Made by a program: the position numbers and the translations under genes. Below the pieces are notes generated by a model. It saw only the letters and a program-made list of their open reading frames with translations, was not told the origin of the DNA and searched no databases. Shown piece by piece: positions 1-8,667 of a stretch of DNA of 64,000 nucleotides. Location of the stretch: contig CALUYS010000004.1 in assembly GCA_944325065.1 (NCBI GenBank), positions 62,001-126,000 of the forward strand, in the 5' to 3' direction. This DNA comes from Candidatus Gastranaerophilales bacterium. Its GTDB lineage: Bacteria > Cyanobacteriota > Vampirovibrionia > Gastranaerophilales > Gastranaerophilaceae. Position 1 is the stretch's first letter. Each line of letters opens with the position of its first letter.

Positions 1-52
1 AATTATTTTTGTAATAGAATAAGACTTATATAAATAAAAAGGGGGAATTTGT

Positions 53-940
53 GTGAATACTATCGGAAATGTTTTAAATGTTTATACAAAAAGTATTCTA
101 GTCAAACTATTGCAAATGGAGTACTATTTTATGAAGCTACAAAAAAAGTAAATCAAGATTATAAGAAAAAACAAGAAGCAGTTGCCGAGGGTACAATTGT
201 TTTTCTTAATTTTATAAGAAACATTCAACTAAAACAGATGCATTCTAATACACCATCATTAATACAAACAAAACAACACATTTTTAAATTAAATAAAGTT
301 TTAAATGGTTCACAAATTCAATATTTGGATAATAAGGCTAAAAAAAATTTAAATGAGTTCAATGAAAAACCTTTTATCATAGTAACTCCTAATGAAAAAA
401 AACATATAGTTTCAGATAATGATATAAAAGCACTTATTATTATTGCTTTTTGCAAAAAGTTTAATATTAAAAGTAATAATGTAAAAGAATTAGAAAACAA
501 AATTATTGATTTAAATAAAAATGGTGACGGCAAAAAAATTAATTGTTCAACGGCTAAAGTCCATTTTCGTTTAATATATAATTTTATAAATATACTGATA
601 AAAAAAATTATAGCAAAAAAGATTTTTTATCATCGTTTGGTAAAAATAAGCTAAATACAATAAGATAGAAAAGTTAAGGAAAGAAAACCAACGATTAACG
701 CAAGAAGGACATGATAAACCTTTGGAAAGACCAATGGCTGAAAATTTAGGTAAAATTGTTTTATATAATGAAAAACTTAATATGATAAAAAAAGAAATGA
801 AAAAATTACACTCACAAAAGTGTCTAAAAGCTCCTATTAAAGAAATTAAACCACAGCAAATATCTACAGCTACTGTACAAGATAATATGGCAAAAGAAGC
901 TGCGATTATATTAACAAATATGAAAAATGAAAAACAATAA
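53..940 (+). pseudogene. Frameshifted lineage-specific hypothetical gene
   Basis: Coding character can be followed through this stretch only by changing frame. A GTG at 53 sits 7 bases after GGGGG (41-45) and begins VNTIGNVLNVYTKSI, then that frame closes. A second frame carries about 160 codons from roughly 100 to 580. A third frame around 582-665 reads DFLSSFGKNKLNTI, with the SFG tag seen in other proteins here. A fourth stretch, open from 650 to 940, reads EKLRKENQRLTQEGHDKP and continues as a charged helical tail. The simplest reading is one gene broken by about three small indels. The alternative is two separate genes, one from TTG at 49 to 654 and one from about 722 to 940. I recognise no family or function. 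Confidence 0.45.
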
Positions 941-950
941 AAATTTATTA

Positions 951-3560
951 TTACTTATTCCCAACAATTGATATAATCATATTGTCATTAAAATATTTAT
1001 TTGCAATTAAAATGATATCTTTTGCTGAAACTGAGTTTATTAATTCAATATATTTTTTATCAAATTCAAAGCCGCGACCTGAAGTTTCAAACCAAGCTAA
1101 TGTTGCTGCTTTTTTACCATTTGTTTCAAGCGAAATAATATAATTACCAATAATTTTTTCTTTAGCTTCATTTAATTCTTTATCTAAAACAAATTCTGTT
1201 TTTATTTTTTCGACTTCTTTTAATAATTCATTTTTTGAGTATTCTAAAGTTTGAGGCTTTGTTCCTATATAAACTGCAAAAAGTCCGCTATTTAAATTTG
1301 CGACATAAGTTGATCCGATTTGGTAAGCAAGTCCTTGAGCATCTCGCAAATTAACAAAAAGGCGTGAGCTCATACCATTGCCTAAAATGGAATTTATAAC
1401 CTGAATTGTTGCCCAATCTTTTTGATTTGTTACTCCATCTGTTTTCCATCCTATTGCAATCCAGCTTGTATTTGTGTCTTTTTTTGTATTAATACATTTT
1501 TTTTGTAAAGTTTTTGTAAATAATTTTTGATAACTTTTTAAATCAATTTCTTCTCCTTGTTTATTTTCAAAAAGTTTTGTAAAATAATTAATACAAGTTT
1601 GTTCATCAACATTGCCATTTATTGATATAACAAGATTTTTTGGATAGAATAATTTATTATAATAGCTTATTACATCATTTGTACTAATTTTATTTAAAGT
1701 TTTCTCTAAAATTTTTCCAGTATTATTATATGGAGTATATTGCCATATTGCATTTTTAAATTCTTCAAACATAACACTTGACGGAGTATCTCGTTGCGTT
1801 TTTATAGAGGTTAAAAGTTCCCTTTTTATCTTTTCTATTTCAAAAATATCAAATTTAGGATTATTTATAACTTCATTCAATAGTTCAAATGCTTTATTCA
1901 ATTCATTTTTTGTAGTCTGAACTGATATTGTAAAGGTATCTGATGTTAATGAAGGAATAATAGAAATCCCATTTTCTTCCATAATCTCGGATAGTTCAAT
2001 ATAACTATAATTTTTTGTTCCTTTCATTAAAGAAGCAGCTAAAATATTTCCAACCCCAGGAATTTGTTCTGTGAAAACACCACCAGCATCCATAATTTGA
2101 ATAGCTACTATATCATTATCTGTATTTTTATTAATTAATAAAATACTACCATTTGGTAATTCGTATTTACTTATTGTGTCGACTTTTTTTATTAGTTTTG
2201 CTTGTAAATTGTTATTTTCTTTTTTATGTTTAATATTTGCAATAGGATGTTCATTTGAACATTTATTTCCCTTTGGAATAATTATTGATGTTACACTTTT
2301 ATTTAGGTCAAGATACTTGTTTGCAACTCGTTTAATATCATTTGATGTAACCTTTTTTATGTCTTCAATGTAATTTGAATATAAAGATAAGTCATCGGAT
2401 ACAACTGAAATATATCCAAGTTCATTTGCAATATTTGAAACTGACTCACGTGAATAAAAAACATCTTTTTCAATAATTTTTTTTGCTCGGCTTAATACTT
2501 CATTTGATACATTTATTTTTTTTATATTTTCGATTTCTTTTTTTATTGATAAATCAAGTTTATCAAGTTTTTCTTTATCAAAAGTTGCATAAATTAAAAA
2601 TAAACCGTCGTCTTTTGAGGATGAATTTCTTGAGGTGATTGAATTAGCAAGTTGTTTTTGTTCCTTAATATTTTGGTATAATATTGAACTTCTACCATCA
2701 CCTAGAATAACAGATAAAACATCAAGAGCATAGCTGTCATTATTGGTTGGTTTAGTACCTTTAAAACCTAAAATATAATAACCTGTTTGTACATCAAGTT
2801 CTTTATTTATAACAATTGGAGCCTTTGGAGCATTGTCAACTTTGTATGTTTTTGGATAATATTTATCAGATATTTTTTTGTTAAAAGTTGATTTAAGTAA
2901 ATCAATAATTTTCTTTTCATCAATATCACCTACAATGACAGTTGTCATATTTTGTGGGACGTACCATTTATTATAAAAATCGAACATTTCTTCTTGAGTA
3001 ATTTTTTCAATAATTTCTTTTTTACCTATTACATCGTAACGATATGGATGTGTTTTATAAAATCCCGAATTAAAATTTTTATATAAAATATTTTGAGGAT
3101 TATCAAGTCCACGGGATATTTCTTCAATAACCACTTTACGTTCTTTTTCCAACTCGTGACGAGGGAAAAGTGGATTTAAAAGCATGTCTTCATGCATTTT
3201 TAAAGCAAGTTCAAAGTCTTTTGATGGAATAGTAATATAAAAATGGGTATAATCCTTGCTTGTCGCAGCATTAATAACGGCACCTTTTGATTCTAAAATT
3301 CTATCGAACTCACCAGCCTGATAATTTTTTGATCCTTTAAAAAACATATGCTCCAAAAAATGTGCTATACCATTATTTTTATCGTCTTCATTGATTGAAC
3401 CGGTTTTTACCCAAGTGTCTATTGTTACAATAGGATTTGTATGGATAGGTTTTATTATAAATGTATGACCATTTTCAAGTTTGAATGTTGTAAAATCAGC
3501 ACAAAAGACCATATTAATATTTAAAAATACAATAAGTAAAGCAAAAAATATCCTTTTCAT
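951..3560 (-). CDS. Secreted M16 family zinc peptidase (two-unit, pitrilysin-like)
   Basis: This 869-residue protein has a hydrophobic signal peptide (residues 1-20) and two consecutive M16 units. The N-terminal unit carries the inverted zinc motif HFLEH (H67, E70, H71) with the distal glutamate at E146/E147, the usual spacing of about 76 residues. The C-terminal unit (from about residue 450) lacks the motif, as is normal for the non-catalytic half. M16 enzymes degrade peptides inside a closed chamber made by the two units. The start is supported by AGGAG directly upstream. It is predicted to act outside the cytoplasmic membrane. The substrate cannot be read from the sequence. Confidence 0.9.
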   Translation of the reverse strand: MKRIFFALLIVFLNINMVFCADFTTFKLENGHTFIIKPIHTNPIVTIDTWVKTGSINEDDKNNGIAHFLEHMFFKGSKNYQAGEFDRILESKGAVINAATSKDYTHFYITIPSKDFELALKMHEDMLLNPLFPRHELEKERKVVIEEISRGLDNPQNILYKNFNSGFYKTHPYRYDVIGKKEIIEKITQEEMFDFYNKWYVPQNMTTVIVGDIDEKKIIDLLKSTFNKKISDKYYPKTYKVDNAPKAPIVINKELDVQTGYYILGFKGTKPTNNDSYALDVLSVILGDGRSSILYQNIKEQKQLANSITSRNSSSKDDGLFLIYATFDKEKLDKLDLSIKKEIENIKKINVSNEVLSRAKKIIEKDVFYSRESVSNIANELGYISVVSDDLSLYSNYIEDIKKVTSNDIKRVANKYLDLNKSVTSIIIPKGNKCSNEHPIANIKHKKENNNLQAKLIKKVDTISKYELPNGSILLINKNTDNDIVAIQIMDAGGVFTEQIPGVGNILAASLMKGTKNYSYIELSEIMEENGISIIPSLTSDTFTISVQTTKNELNKAFELLNEVINNPKFDIFEIEKIKRELLTSIKTQRDTPSSVMFEEFKNAIWQYTPYNNTGKILEKTLNKISTNDVISYYNKLFYPKNLVISINGNVDEQTCINYFTKLFENKQGEEIDLKSYQKLFTKTLQKKCINTKKDTNTSWIAIGWKTDGVTNQKDWATIQVINSILGNGMSSRLFVNLRDAQGLAYQIGSTYVANLNSGLFAVYIGTKPQTLEYSKNELLKEVEKIKTEFVLDKELNEAKEKIIGNYIISLETNGKKAATLAWFETSGRGFEFDKKYIELINSVSAKDIILIANKYFNDNMIISIVGNK

Positions 3561-3690
3561 TTTTGTCTCCTGAATAAATTATATTATATTACATATATTT
3601 TATCATAATTTTTATAATGATAAAGATTCCACTTATATATATATACACCTAGATAATGATTTTTTCTACAAAAATATGTAAAGTTACGAT

Positions 3691-4503
3691 ATGAGGATTT
3701 TTATTTTATTAAATTTATTTATTATTTTATTTTTGTCAAATGTAAATGAGGCAAATGCTTATACATTTAGAACATTTGAACCAAACGTACCTATTAATAA
3801 TGGATATCAAAATTATAATAATCAAAATGGTTTTTATAATGTTGAAAATAATGATTATCCAAAACTTACGTTAATTGAAAATACATTATTTAATACAAGT
3901 TATTTAAATGAATCTGTTTATAATCGTTTAAATCGTATTGAGAAAAAATTATTTCGTAAAACATTTGAGAATATGGATTTAGCTTCACGTGTTGATAATG
4001 TAATTAATAATATGGAAAATGGAAATTATTATGGAAATATATCAAAAGCTCAATTAGGTAAAATGGAAATGTTATGTTTTCAAAAAATGTATAAAAAAGA
4101 ACCAATTGAAACTCGGATTCAAAGACTTGAAACTAATGTATTTGGAACTATACAAAGCGGAAATTTAAATAATCGTTTTAAAAACTTAGAATTGGCTATA
4201 AATAATCAACAAGAACAAAACCAATATTATAATAATCAGTATAGTCAAAATAATTATTATCAAAATGGATATGGAATGAATTATAATGGTAATTATCATC
4301 AAAGTTTAGCAAGTAATTTTAAAAATATAATAGGTAACATGTTTAATCCCATGCGTATGACAGGTTTTACTCCGCCTGTTTATAACCCGTTCAATTATTA
4401 TGATGCAAATTATGGAGCTCAAAGATACATACAAGGGACAGGTTATAGAGGGTTTCAAAATAAAAACTATGGAATGGGCTCAGGTGTCAGGGTATTTTAT
4501 TAA
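3691..4503 (+). CDS. Secreted Asn/Tyr-rich protein with two leucine-type repeats
   Basis: This 270-residue protein starts with a signal peptide (about residues 1-23, ending NEANA). It then has a low-complexity Asn/Tyr stretch and two related segments. The first, around residues 60-110, contains YNRLNRIEKKLFRKTFE. The second, around 128-170, contains IETRIQRLETNVFG. The shared pattern is a glutamate and phenylalanine followed by RL-x-R-x-E-x-x-(L/V)-F. Proteins with such R-L-E-x-x-V-F-G repeats are, as I recall, common in cyanobacteria and their relatives, with unknown function. The C-terminal 90 residues are rich in Gly, Asn and Tyr. No catalytic motif is visible. It is probably an exported envelope or surface protein. 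Confidence 0.7.
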   Translation: MRIFILLNLFIILFLSNVNEANAYTFRTFEPNVPINNGYQNYNNQNGFYNVENNDYPKLTLIENTLFNTSYLNESVYNRLNRIEKKLFRKTFENMDLASRVDNVINNMENGNYYGNISKAQLGKMEMLCFQKMYKKEPIETRIQRLETNVFGTIQSGNLNNRFKNLELAINNQQEQNQYYNNQYSQNNYYQNGYGMNYNGNYHQSLASNFKNIIGNMFNPMRMTGFTPPVYNPFNYYDANYGAQRYIQGTGYRGFQNKNYGMGSGVRVFY

Positions 4504-4568
4504 AATTTAGATTAAAATAAGTATATATAAATAAACTTTTTTCGTTTATAATGAGATAAGAGATAATT

Positions 4569-5618
4569 ATGGAATTAAAAAATATGGAAAAAGTTTTAAA
4601 TGAATTATTGTTAAGTGCAAAGAATGATATAGATAATGCAAATGATATATCAGAAATTGATGAAATTCGCATTCGATATTTAAGTCGTAATTCTGAATTA
4701 ACCAATATAAAGAAGAATTTAAAAAATTTAAGTAATGACGAAAAAAGAATAATAGGGTCATTAGCTAATAAGATTTCAAATTCGATTGAATCTGAGTTAA
4801 AAATAAAACATGATAAGTTGTATACACGTGATTTAAATAAAAAACTTGAGGAAGAGTATATTGACATTACTTTGCCAGGAATAGGACATAAATATGGGAA
4901 ATTACATCCATTAACCCAAACAATAAATGAAATAACATCAATATTTGAAAAGATGGGATATAGTTTGGTTAAAACAGAGGATTCACCTGAAGTTGAAACA
5001 GAATATTTTAACTTTGATATGTTAAATGTTCCTAAAGATCATCCTGCAAGAGATATGCAAGATACTTTTTATACTAATGTAGGTAAAAATGTAGTATTAA
5101 GAAGTCAAACATCAAATTCTCAAATACGAGCTATGATAAATAAGCGACCGCCAATAAAAATTATCTCACCTGGACGTGTTTATCGTTCAGAAGCTGTAAG
5201 TGCAAGAAAAAATAATTTATTTCATCAAATTGAAGGTCTATTAATTGATAAAAATATCACATTTGGAGATTTAAAGGGTACTTTAAATGAATTTATAAGA
5301 TTATATTTTGGAAGTAATCGAAAAACACGTTTTCGTAATAGCTTTTTTCCATTTACTGAGCCATCTGCTGAAGTTGATGTTGAATGTATAATGTGTAATG
5401 GTAAAGGATGTCGTGTATGTTCAGGTCTTGGCTGGCTTGAGGTTTTAGGAGCAGGTATGGTAGATCCAAATGTACTTGGAAATATGAATATTGATACAAA
5501 TGAATATTCAGGTTTTGCATTTGGCATGGGAGTTGAACGTTTGGCAATGTTAAAATGGGCTATTGATGATATTCGATTATTTTATAATAATGATATCCGT
5601 TTTTTAAAACAGTTTTAA
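4569..5618 (+). CDS. pheS: Phenylalanyl-tRNA synthetase alpha subunit
   Basis: This 349-residue protein is the catalytic subunit that charges tRNA-Phe. It has the N-terminal coiled-coil arm (residues 1-90), then the class II aminoacyl-tRNA synthetase core. Motif 2 is visible as PGRVYRSEAVSA with the following FHQIEG. Motif 3 is GFAFGMGVERLAMLKW near the C-terminus. A Cys-rich insert (CIMCNGKGCRVC) precedes GLGWLEVLGAGMVDP, which is typical of many PheS proteins. The length matches the family. The beta-subunit gene pheT does not follow; tRNA-Arg does, so the two subunits must be encoded apart in this genome. Confidence 0.97.
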   Translation: MELKNMEKVLNELLLSAKNDIDNANDISEIDEIRIRYLSRNSELTNIKKNLKNLSNDEKRIIGSLANKISNSIESELKIKHDKLYTRDLNKKLEEEYIDITLPGIGHKYGKLHPLTQTINEITSIFEKMGYSLVKTEDSPEVETEYFNFDMLNVPKDHPARDMQDTFYTNVGKNVVLRSQTSNSQIRAMINKRPPIKIISPGRVYRSEAVSARKNNLFHQIEGLLIDKNITFGDLKGTLNEFIRLYFGSNRKTRFRNSFFPFTEPSAEVDVECIMCNGKGCRVCSGLGWLEVLGAGMVDPNVLGNMNIDTNEYSGFAFGMGVERLAMLKWAIDDIRLFYNNDIRFLKQF

Positions 5619-5666
5619 TTTCTATATTGAACAAAAAGTAATCTCATGATAATATGATTGTATAAA

Positions 5667-5740
5667 GCCTCGGTAGCTCAGTTGGATAGAGCAACCGCCT
5701 TCTAAGCGGTAGGTCATGCGTTCGAATCGCATCCGGGGTA
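5667..5740 (+). tRNA. tRNA-Arg (anticodon UCU)
   Basis: A full cloverleaf folds: 7-bp acceptor (GCCTCGG with CCGGGGT, two wobble pairs), 4-bp D stem with a 9-base loop, anticodon stem ACCGC/GCGGT around loop CTTCTAA, a 5-base variable region, and T arm ATGCG-TTCGAAT-CGCAT. The anticodon TCT reads AGA arginine codons. The 3' CCA is not encoded. It lies 48 bases after pheS and just before an accessory block, but I found no duplicated tRNA end that would mark an integration. Confidence 0.97.
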
Positions 5741-5745
5741 GACTT

Positions 5746-5778
5746 AAAAAAAGGATAAGTTTTTCTTATCCTTTTTTA
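5746..5778. terminator. Bidirectional intrinsic terminator
   Basis: A perfect 9-bp stem AAGGATAAG/CTTATCCTT (5751-5759 with 5765-5773) with a TTTTT loop is flanked by an A-run on the left and a T-run on the right. It can therefore stop transcription from tRNA-Arg on the plus strand and from the Fic gene arriving on the minus strand. Confidence 0.85.
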
Positions 5779-5791
5779 TTTAATATAGATT

Positions 5792-6916
5792 TTATCTAAA
5801 AATATTAATATACTCTTCAAATACATAAAAGCGATTTCTGTTAAACCCAGTTTTTTCGTGCAATATTCCTACTTCTACAAATGCTTTGAGTAGTCCATTT
5901 ACTGTTGCAGGAGTAATTCCAAGCTCTTCACTTACAAGTTTGGAATTAACTTTGGGTTTAGAATATAATAACTCTAGTAATCTTTGACCATTTGTTGCTT
6001 TTTTACCAATTTTAGTTAATTTATTTTCAACATTTTTTTTGAGCTTTATAATTTCATCAAAAGTTTTGATACTGTTTTTTGATGTTTCAATTACTCCTGT
6101 TAAAAAGAATTTGAGCCATTGAGTAATGTTATCATTCTGTTTTACCATTGAAAGCGAATCATAGTATGACATTCTGTTCCTTTCAAAAAAGTCAGAAATG
6201 TATAAAACAGGCTTATTTAATAATCCGGTACTAATCAAATAAAGAATTATTAAAAGTCGCCCAGTCCTGCCGTTTCCGTCTAAAAACGGGTGAATCGTCT
6301 CAAACTGATAATGAGCTATACCAGCTCTGATAAGTTCCGGTACTTGTATGTATTCATTATGCAAAAATTTTTCAATATCACTTAGTAAATCAGGTAAAAG
6401 ATTAGGTTCAGGGGGAATAAAAAAAGCATCCTGTAAAGATGAACCACCAATCCAATTCTGTGTTTTACGGATTTCTCCAGGAGTCTTATGTGTGCCTCTG
6501 ACACCCTGTAAAAGTATTTTATGTGCTTCTTTTAAAAGCCTCATCGAAAGGGGTAACTCATTTAACATTTCTACTGAATAATTAATAGCTTGAATGTAAT
6601 TTTGTACTTCATGCCAATCATCTCTTAATTCAGGTTTTACTTGCTCAACAGGAGATATTGCATCTTCAAAAGTTGTTCTTGTCCCTTCAATTCGATTTGA
6701 ATTTGTAGCTTCTTTTGTTGCATACATCTTAATAAAAAAATCAATATCAGGAATTAAATCAGCATAAGAATTTAGTTTGCCTAACCACAGACTTGCGTTT
6801 TGAAGTAAGCTTGATAATTCTTCTAACTTCCAATTAATATCTTCATTAATAAATGATGGTACAAAAGGCTTGTAACCTTTATGCAAAATATATGTCCCTG
6901 CTTTATATTCTTTCAT
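5792..6916 (-). CDS. Fic family protein with C-terminal winged helix (predicted AMPylase)
   Basis: This 374-residue protein has the Fic active-site motif HPFLDGNGRTGR at residues 209-220, with catalytic H209. Fic enzymes transfer AMP, or less often another nucleotide moiety, to target proteins. A candidate inhibitory helix motif S-N-R-I-E-G lies at residues 73-78. That matches the N-terminal (S/T)xxxE(G/N) class, in which the enzyme silences itself until released. The last 75 residues form a winged-helix-like region (VSEELGITPATVNGLLKAF), so it may bind DNA or regulate its own gene. This is the common Fic-wHTH architecture. The target is unknown. It opens an accessory block containing a methylase and a nuclease, so a defence or stress role is possible but not shown. 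Confidence 0.9.
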   Translation of the reverse strand: MKEYKAGTYILHKGYKPFVPSFINEDINWKLEELSSLLQNASLWLGKLNSYADLIPDIDFFIKMYATKEATNSNRIEGTRTTFEDAISPVEQVKPELRDDWHEVQNYIQAINYSVEMLNELPLSMRLLKEAHKILLQGVRGTHKTPGEIRKTQNWIGGSSLQDAFFIPPEPNLLPDLLSDIEKFLHNEYIQVPELIRAGIAHYQFETIHPFLDGNGRTGRLLIILYLISTGLLNKPVLYISDFFERNRMSYYDSLSMVKQNDNITQWLKFFLTGVIETSKNSIKTFDEIIKLKKNVENKLTKIGKKATNGQRLLELLYSKPKVNSKLVSEELGITPATVNGLLKAFVEVGILHEKTGFNRNRFYVFEEYINIFR

Positions 6917-7464
6917 TATAATTCTGCCATATTTTAGTTTAGATTACTATTGTAAATTATAGCATATTTATAATTTAGTTTCAACGGATTAAGCAATATT
7001 TTCAATCAACCAAGTTCGGAACTCGACAATTCTATGGTAAATTAGTAAAAAGTATGAGGGTTTTTAAACTCGTTTTTTTTATTATATAGATAACAAGGAA
7101 ATAAGCTCTTGTGCATTTTACATTTTTTTTACACAGAGTGGATATTTTTTTTGTTAAAAGAATATTTATTTTTGCAAGCAAAAATTTAAGTTTCGTTTAA
7201 TGCAAAAAATCCAATACAAATTATATGCGAGGTAGATAAATTGTCAATATTTAAATTTGGGATTTATATACGAGTTTACCCTAAATATGAAACATTCGTC
7301 ACTACGAGCTTTAGCGTAGCAACCGTGAAAACTATACTCAACACAAATAAGATAATTGGATTGCCCCAGAAATCAAAGATTTTCTCACAATGACGATAAG
7401 TTTATGTAAAATTGTATATAGTCGCCTTAAATTTTATGTTTTAATAATTTTGTGAGGGTTGAAA
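6917..7464. other. Intergenic region with an imperfect palindromic repeat
   Basis: This is about 550 bases without a supported gene, between the divergent Fic and methylase genes. Around 7057-7081 a weak GAGGGTTT/AAACTC hairpin precedes a T-run and may be a terminator. The right third (7297-7395) is a dispersed-repeat-like palindrome listed separately. The methylase ribosome site GAGGG lies at 7454-7458. I see no RNA gene here. Confidence 0.6.
7297..7395. repeat. Imperfect inverted repeat, MITE-like
   Basis: The left end reads CGTCACTACGAG and runs to GCAACC. The right end, read on the other strand, reads CGTCATTGTGAG and runs to GCAATCC. The two ends are therefore degenerate inverted copies of one module around an AT-rich middle. 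From memory, the CGTCATTGCGAG...GCAATCC module occurs as a dispersed intergenic palindrome in several unrelated bacteria. Its base composition is clearly less AT-rich than the surrounding spacer. Only one copy is visible in this window. Confidence 0.5.
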
Positions 7465-8667
7465 ATGGCGAATGATAATTTGAAAAAAGCAAAAAAAGCC
7501 AAAAATGATGAATTTTATACTCAATGGGCTGATATTGAAAAAGAGATAATGGCATATATTGATTATAATTCTAATGTTTTTAGAGATAAAACGATTTTAC
7601 TCCCTTGTGATGATCCTGAATGGTCAAATTTTACAAAATTCTTTGCTCAAAACTTTGAAGCATTTGGTTTAAAAAAGTTAATTAGCACAAGCTATGCTTA
7701 TGAAAGCAAGAACGTAAATATGCCTTATCAAATTTCATTATTTGAAAAACAAGCACCTCATTTTGATCCTAATATTAATAAGGTAAGAGGCAAGATTTTC
7801 ACTTTAGAAAATGATACGAATCAGAACGGTGTTATTGATATAGAGGATTTAAAATGGCAATATTTAGAAGGCAATGGAGATTTTAGAAGCGATGAAGTTA
7901 AAAAGTTACGGGATGAAGCAGATATTATAATTACGAATCCACCTTTTAGCTTGTTTAGAGAGTTCTTAGCTTGGATTGTCGAAGCTGATAAACAATTTGC
8001 TATTATTGGAAATATGAATGCAATCACATATAAGAAAGTTTTTCCTTTATTGAAAAATAACAAAATGTGGTTGGGAAATAGGTTTAATAGGCGAGTTAAT
8101 GGTAAAAATATGATTTTTGGTGTTCCAAATAACTATCCGATGACTGGAACAGAAGTTGAAATTGACAAAGATGGTCGTAAATATATTGCTGTTGCAGGTA
8201 CAGGGTGGTTTACTAATATAGAACACGGTAGACGTCATCAACCTTTACAGTTAATGACTATGGCAGACAATATTAAGTATAGCAAACATAAAGAAGTCAA
8301 AGGACAGGAATATAAAAAATATGATAATTATAATGCAATAGAGGTTCCTTTTACTGATGCTATTCCTAGTGATTACAATGGTGTAATGGGGGTTCCTATT
8401 AGTTTTCTTGATAAATATAATCCAGAACAATTTGATATAGTTGATTTAGGAATCGTTGGAAGTTGTGAGTTTACTTGTAATAAAAGGATGGAAATACTAG
8501 ACAAACAAGGAAATCCTACTGGTAAATATACATATAATGCAAAAGGAACTCTATATACTAAGTTTAATCCACAGCGAGATAAATACCCTGCATTTAGAGA
8601 TGTTGAAACGGGAGAACTATATTCAAGCATATATGCAAGAATCCTAATCAAGAAAAGAGGTGTCTAA
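7465..8667 (+). CDS. EcoRI-family adenine-specific DNA methyltransferase
   Basis: This 400-residue protein resembles M.EcoRI-type N6-adenine methylases. It has the N-terminal block [15 protein letters not shown], the cofactor-region segment [12 protein letters not shown], the catalytic motif NPPF in [16 protein letters not shown], and a run of family-like blocks after it. It should methylate adenine in a short DNA site using S-adenosylmethionine. ATG at 7465 is chosen because GAGGG (7454-7458) is correctly spaced; a TTG two codons earlier is less likely. Its stop codon overlaps the start of the DUF262-HNH gene by one base, so the two are probably translated together. No separate EcoRI-like endonuclease is present. 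The region is less AT-rich than its neighbours, which fits acquisition by transfer. Confidence 0.88.
   Translation: MANDNLKKAKKAKNDEFYTQWADIEKEIMAYIDYNSNVFRDKTILLPCDDPEWSNFTKFFAQNFEAFGLKKLISTSYAYESKNVNMPYQISLFEKQAPHFDPNINKVRGKIFTLENDTNQNGVIDIEDLKWQYLEGNGDFRSDEVKKLRDEADIIITNPPFSLFREFLAWIVEADKQFAIIGNMNAITYKKVFPLLKNNKMWLGNRFNRRVNGKNMIFGVPNNYPMTGTEVEIDKDGRKYIAVAGTGWFTNIEHGRRHQPLQLMTMADNIKYSKHKEVKGQEYKKYDNYNAIEVPFTDAIPSDYNGVMGVPISFLDKYNPEQFDIVDLGIVGSCEFTCNKRMEILDKQGNPTGKYTYNAKGTLYTKFNPQRDKYPAFRDVETGELYSSIYARILIKKRGV

Noticed and set aside
49-654. A single intact 201-residue gene starting at TTG 49
   Set aside because: The better start is GTG 53 in another frame, the C-terminal 25 residues look like out-of-frame sequence, and a more protein-like frame with the SFG tag overlaps them.
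4569-5741. A missing pheT as evidence of gene loss
   Set aside because: Split pheS and pheT loci are known in bacteria, and the window covers only a small part of the genome.
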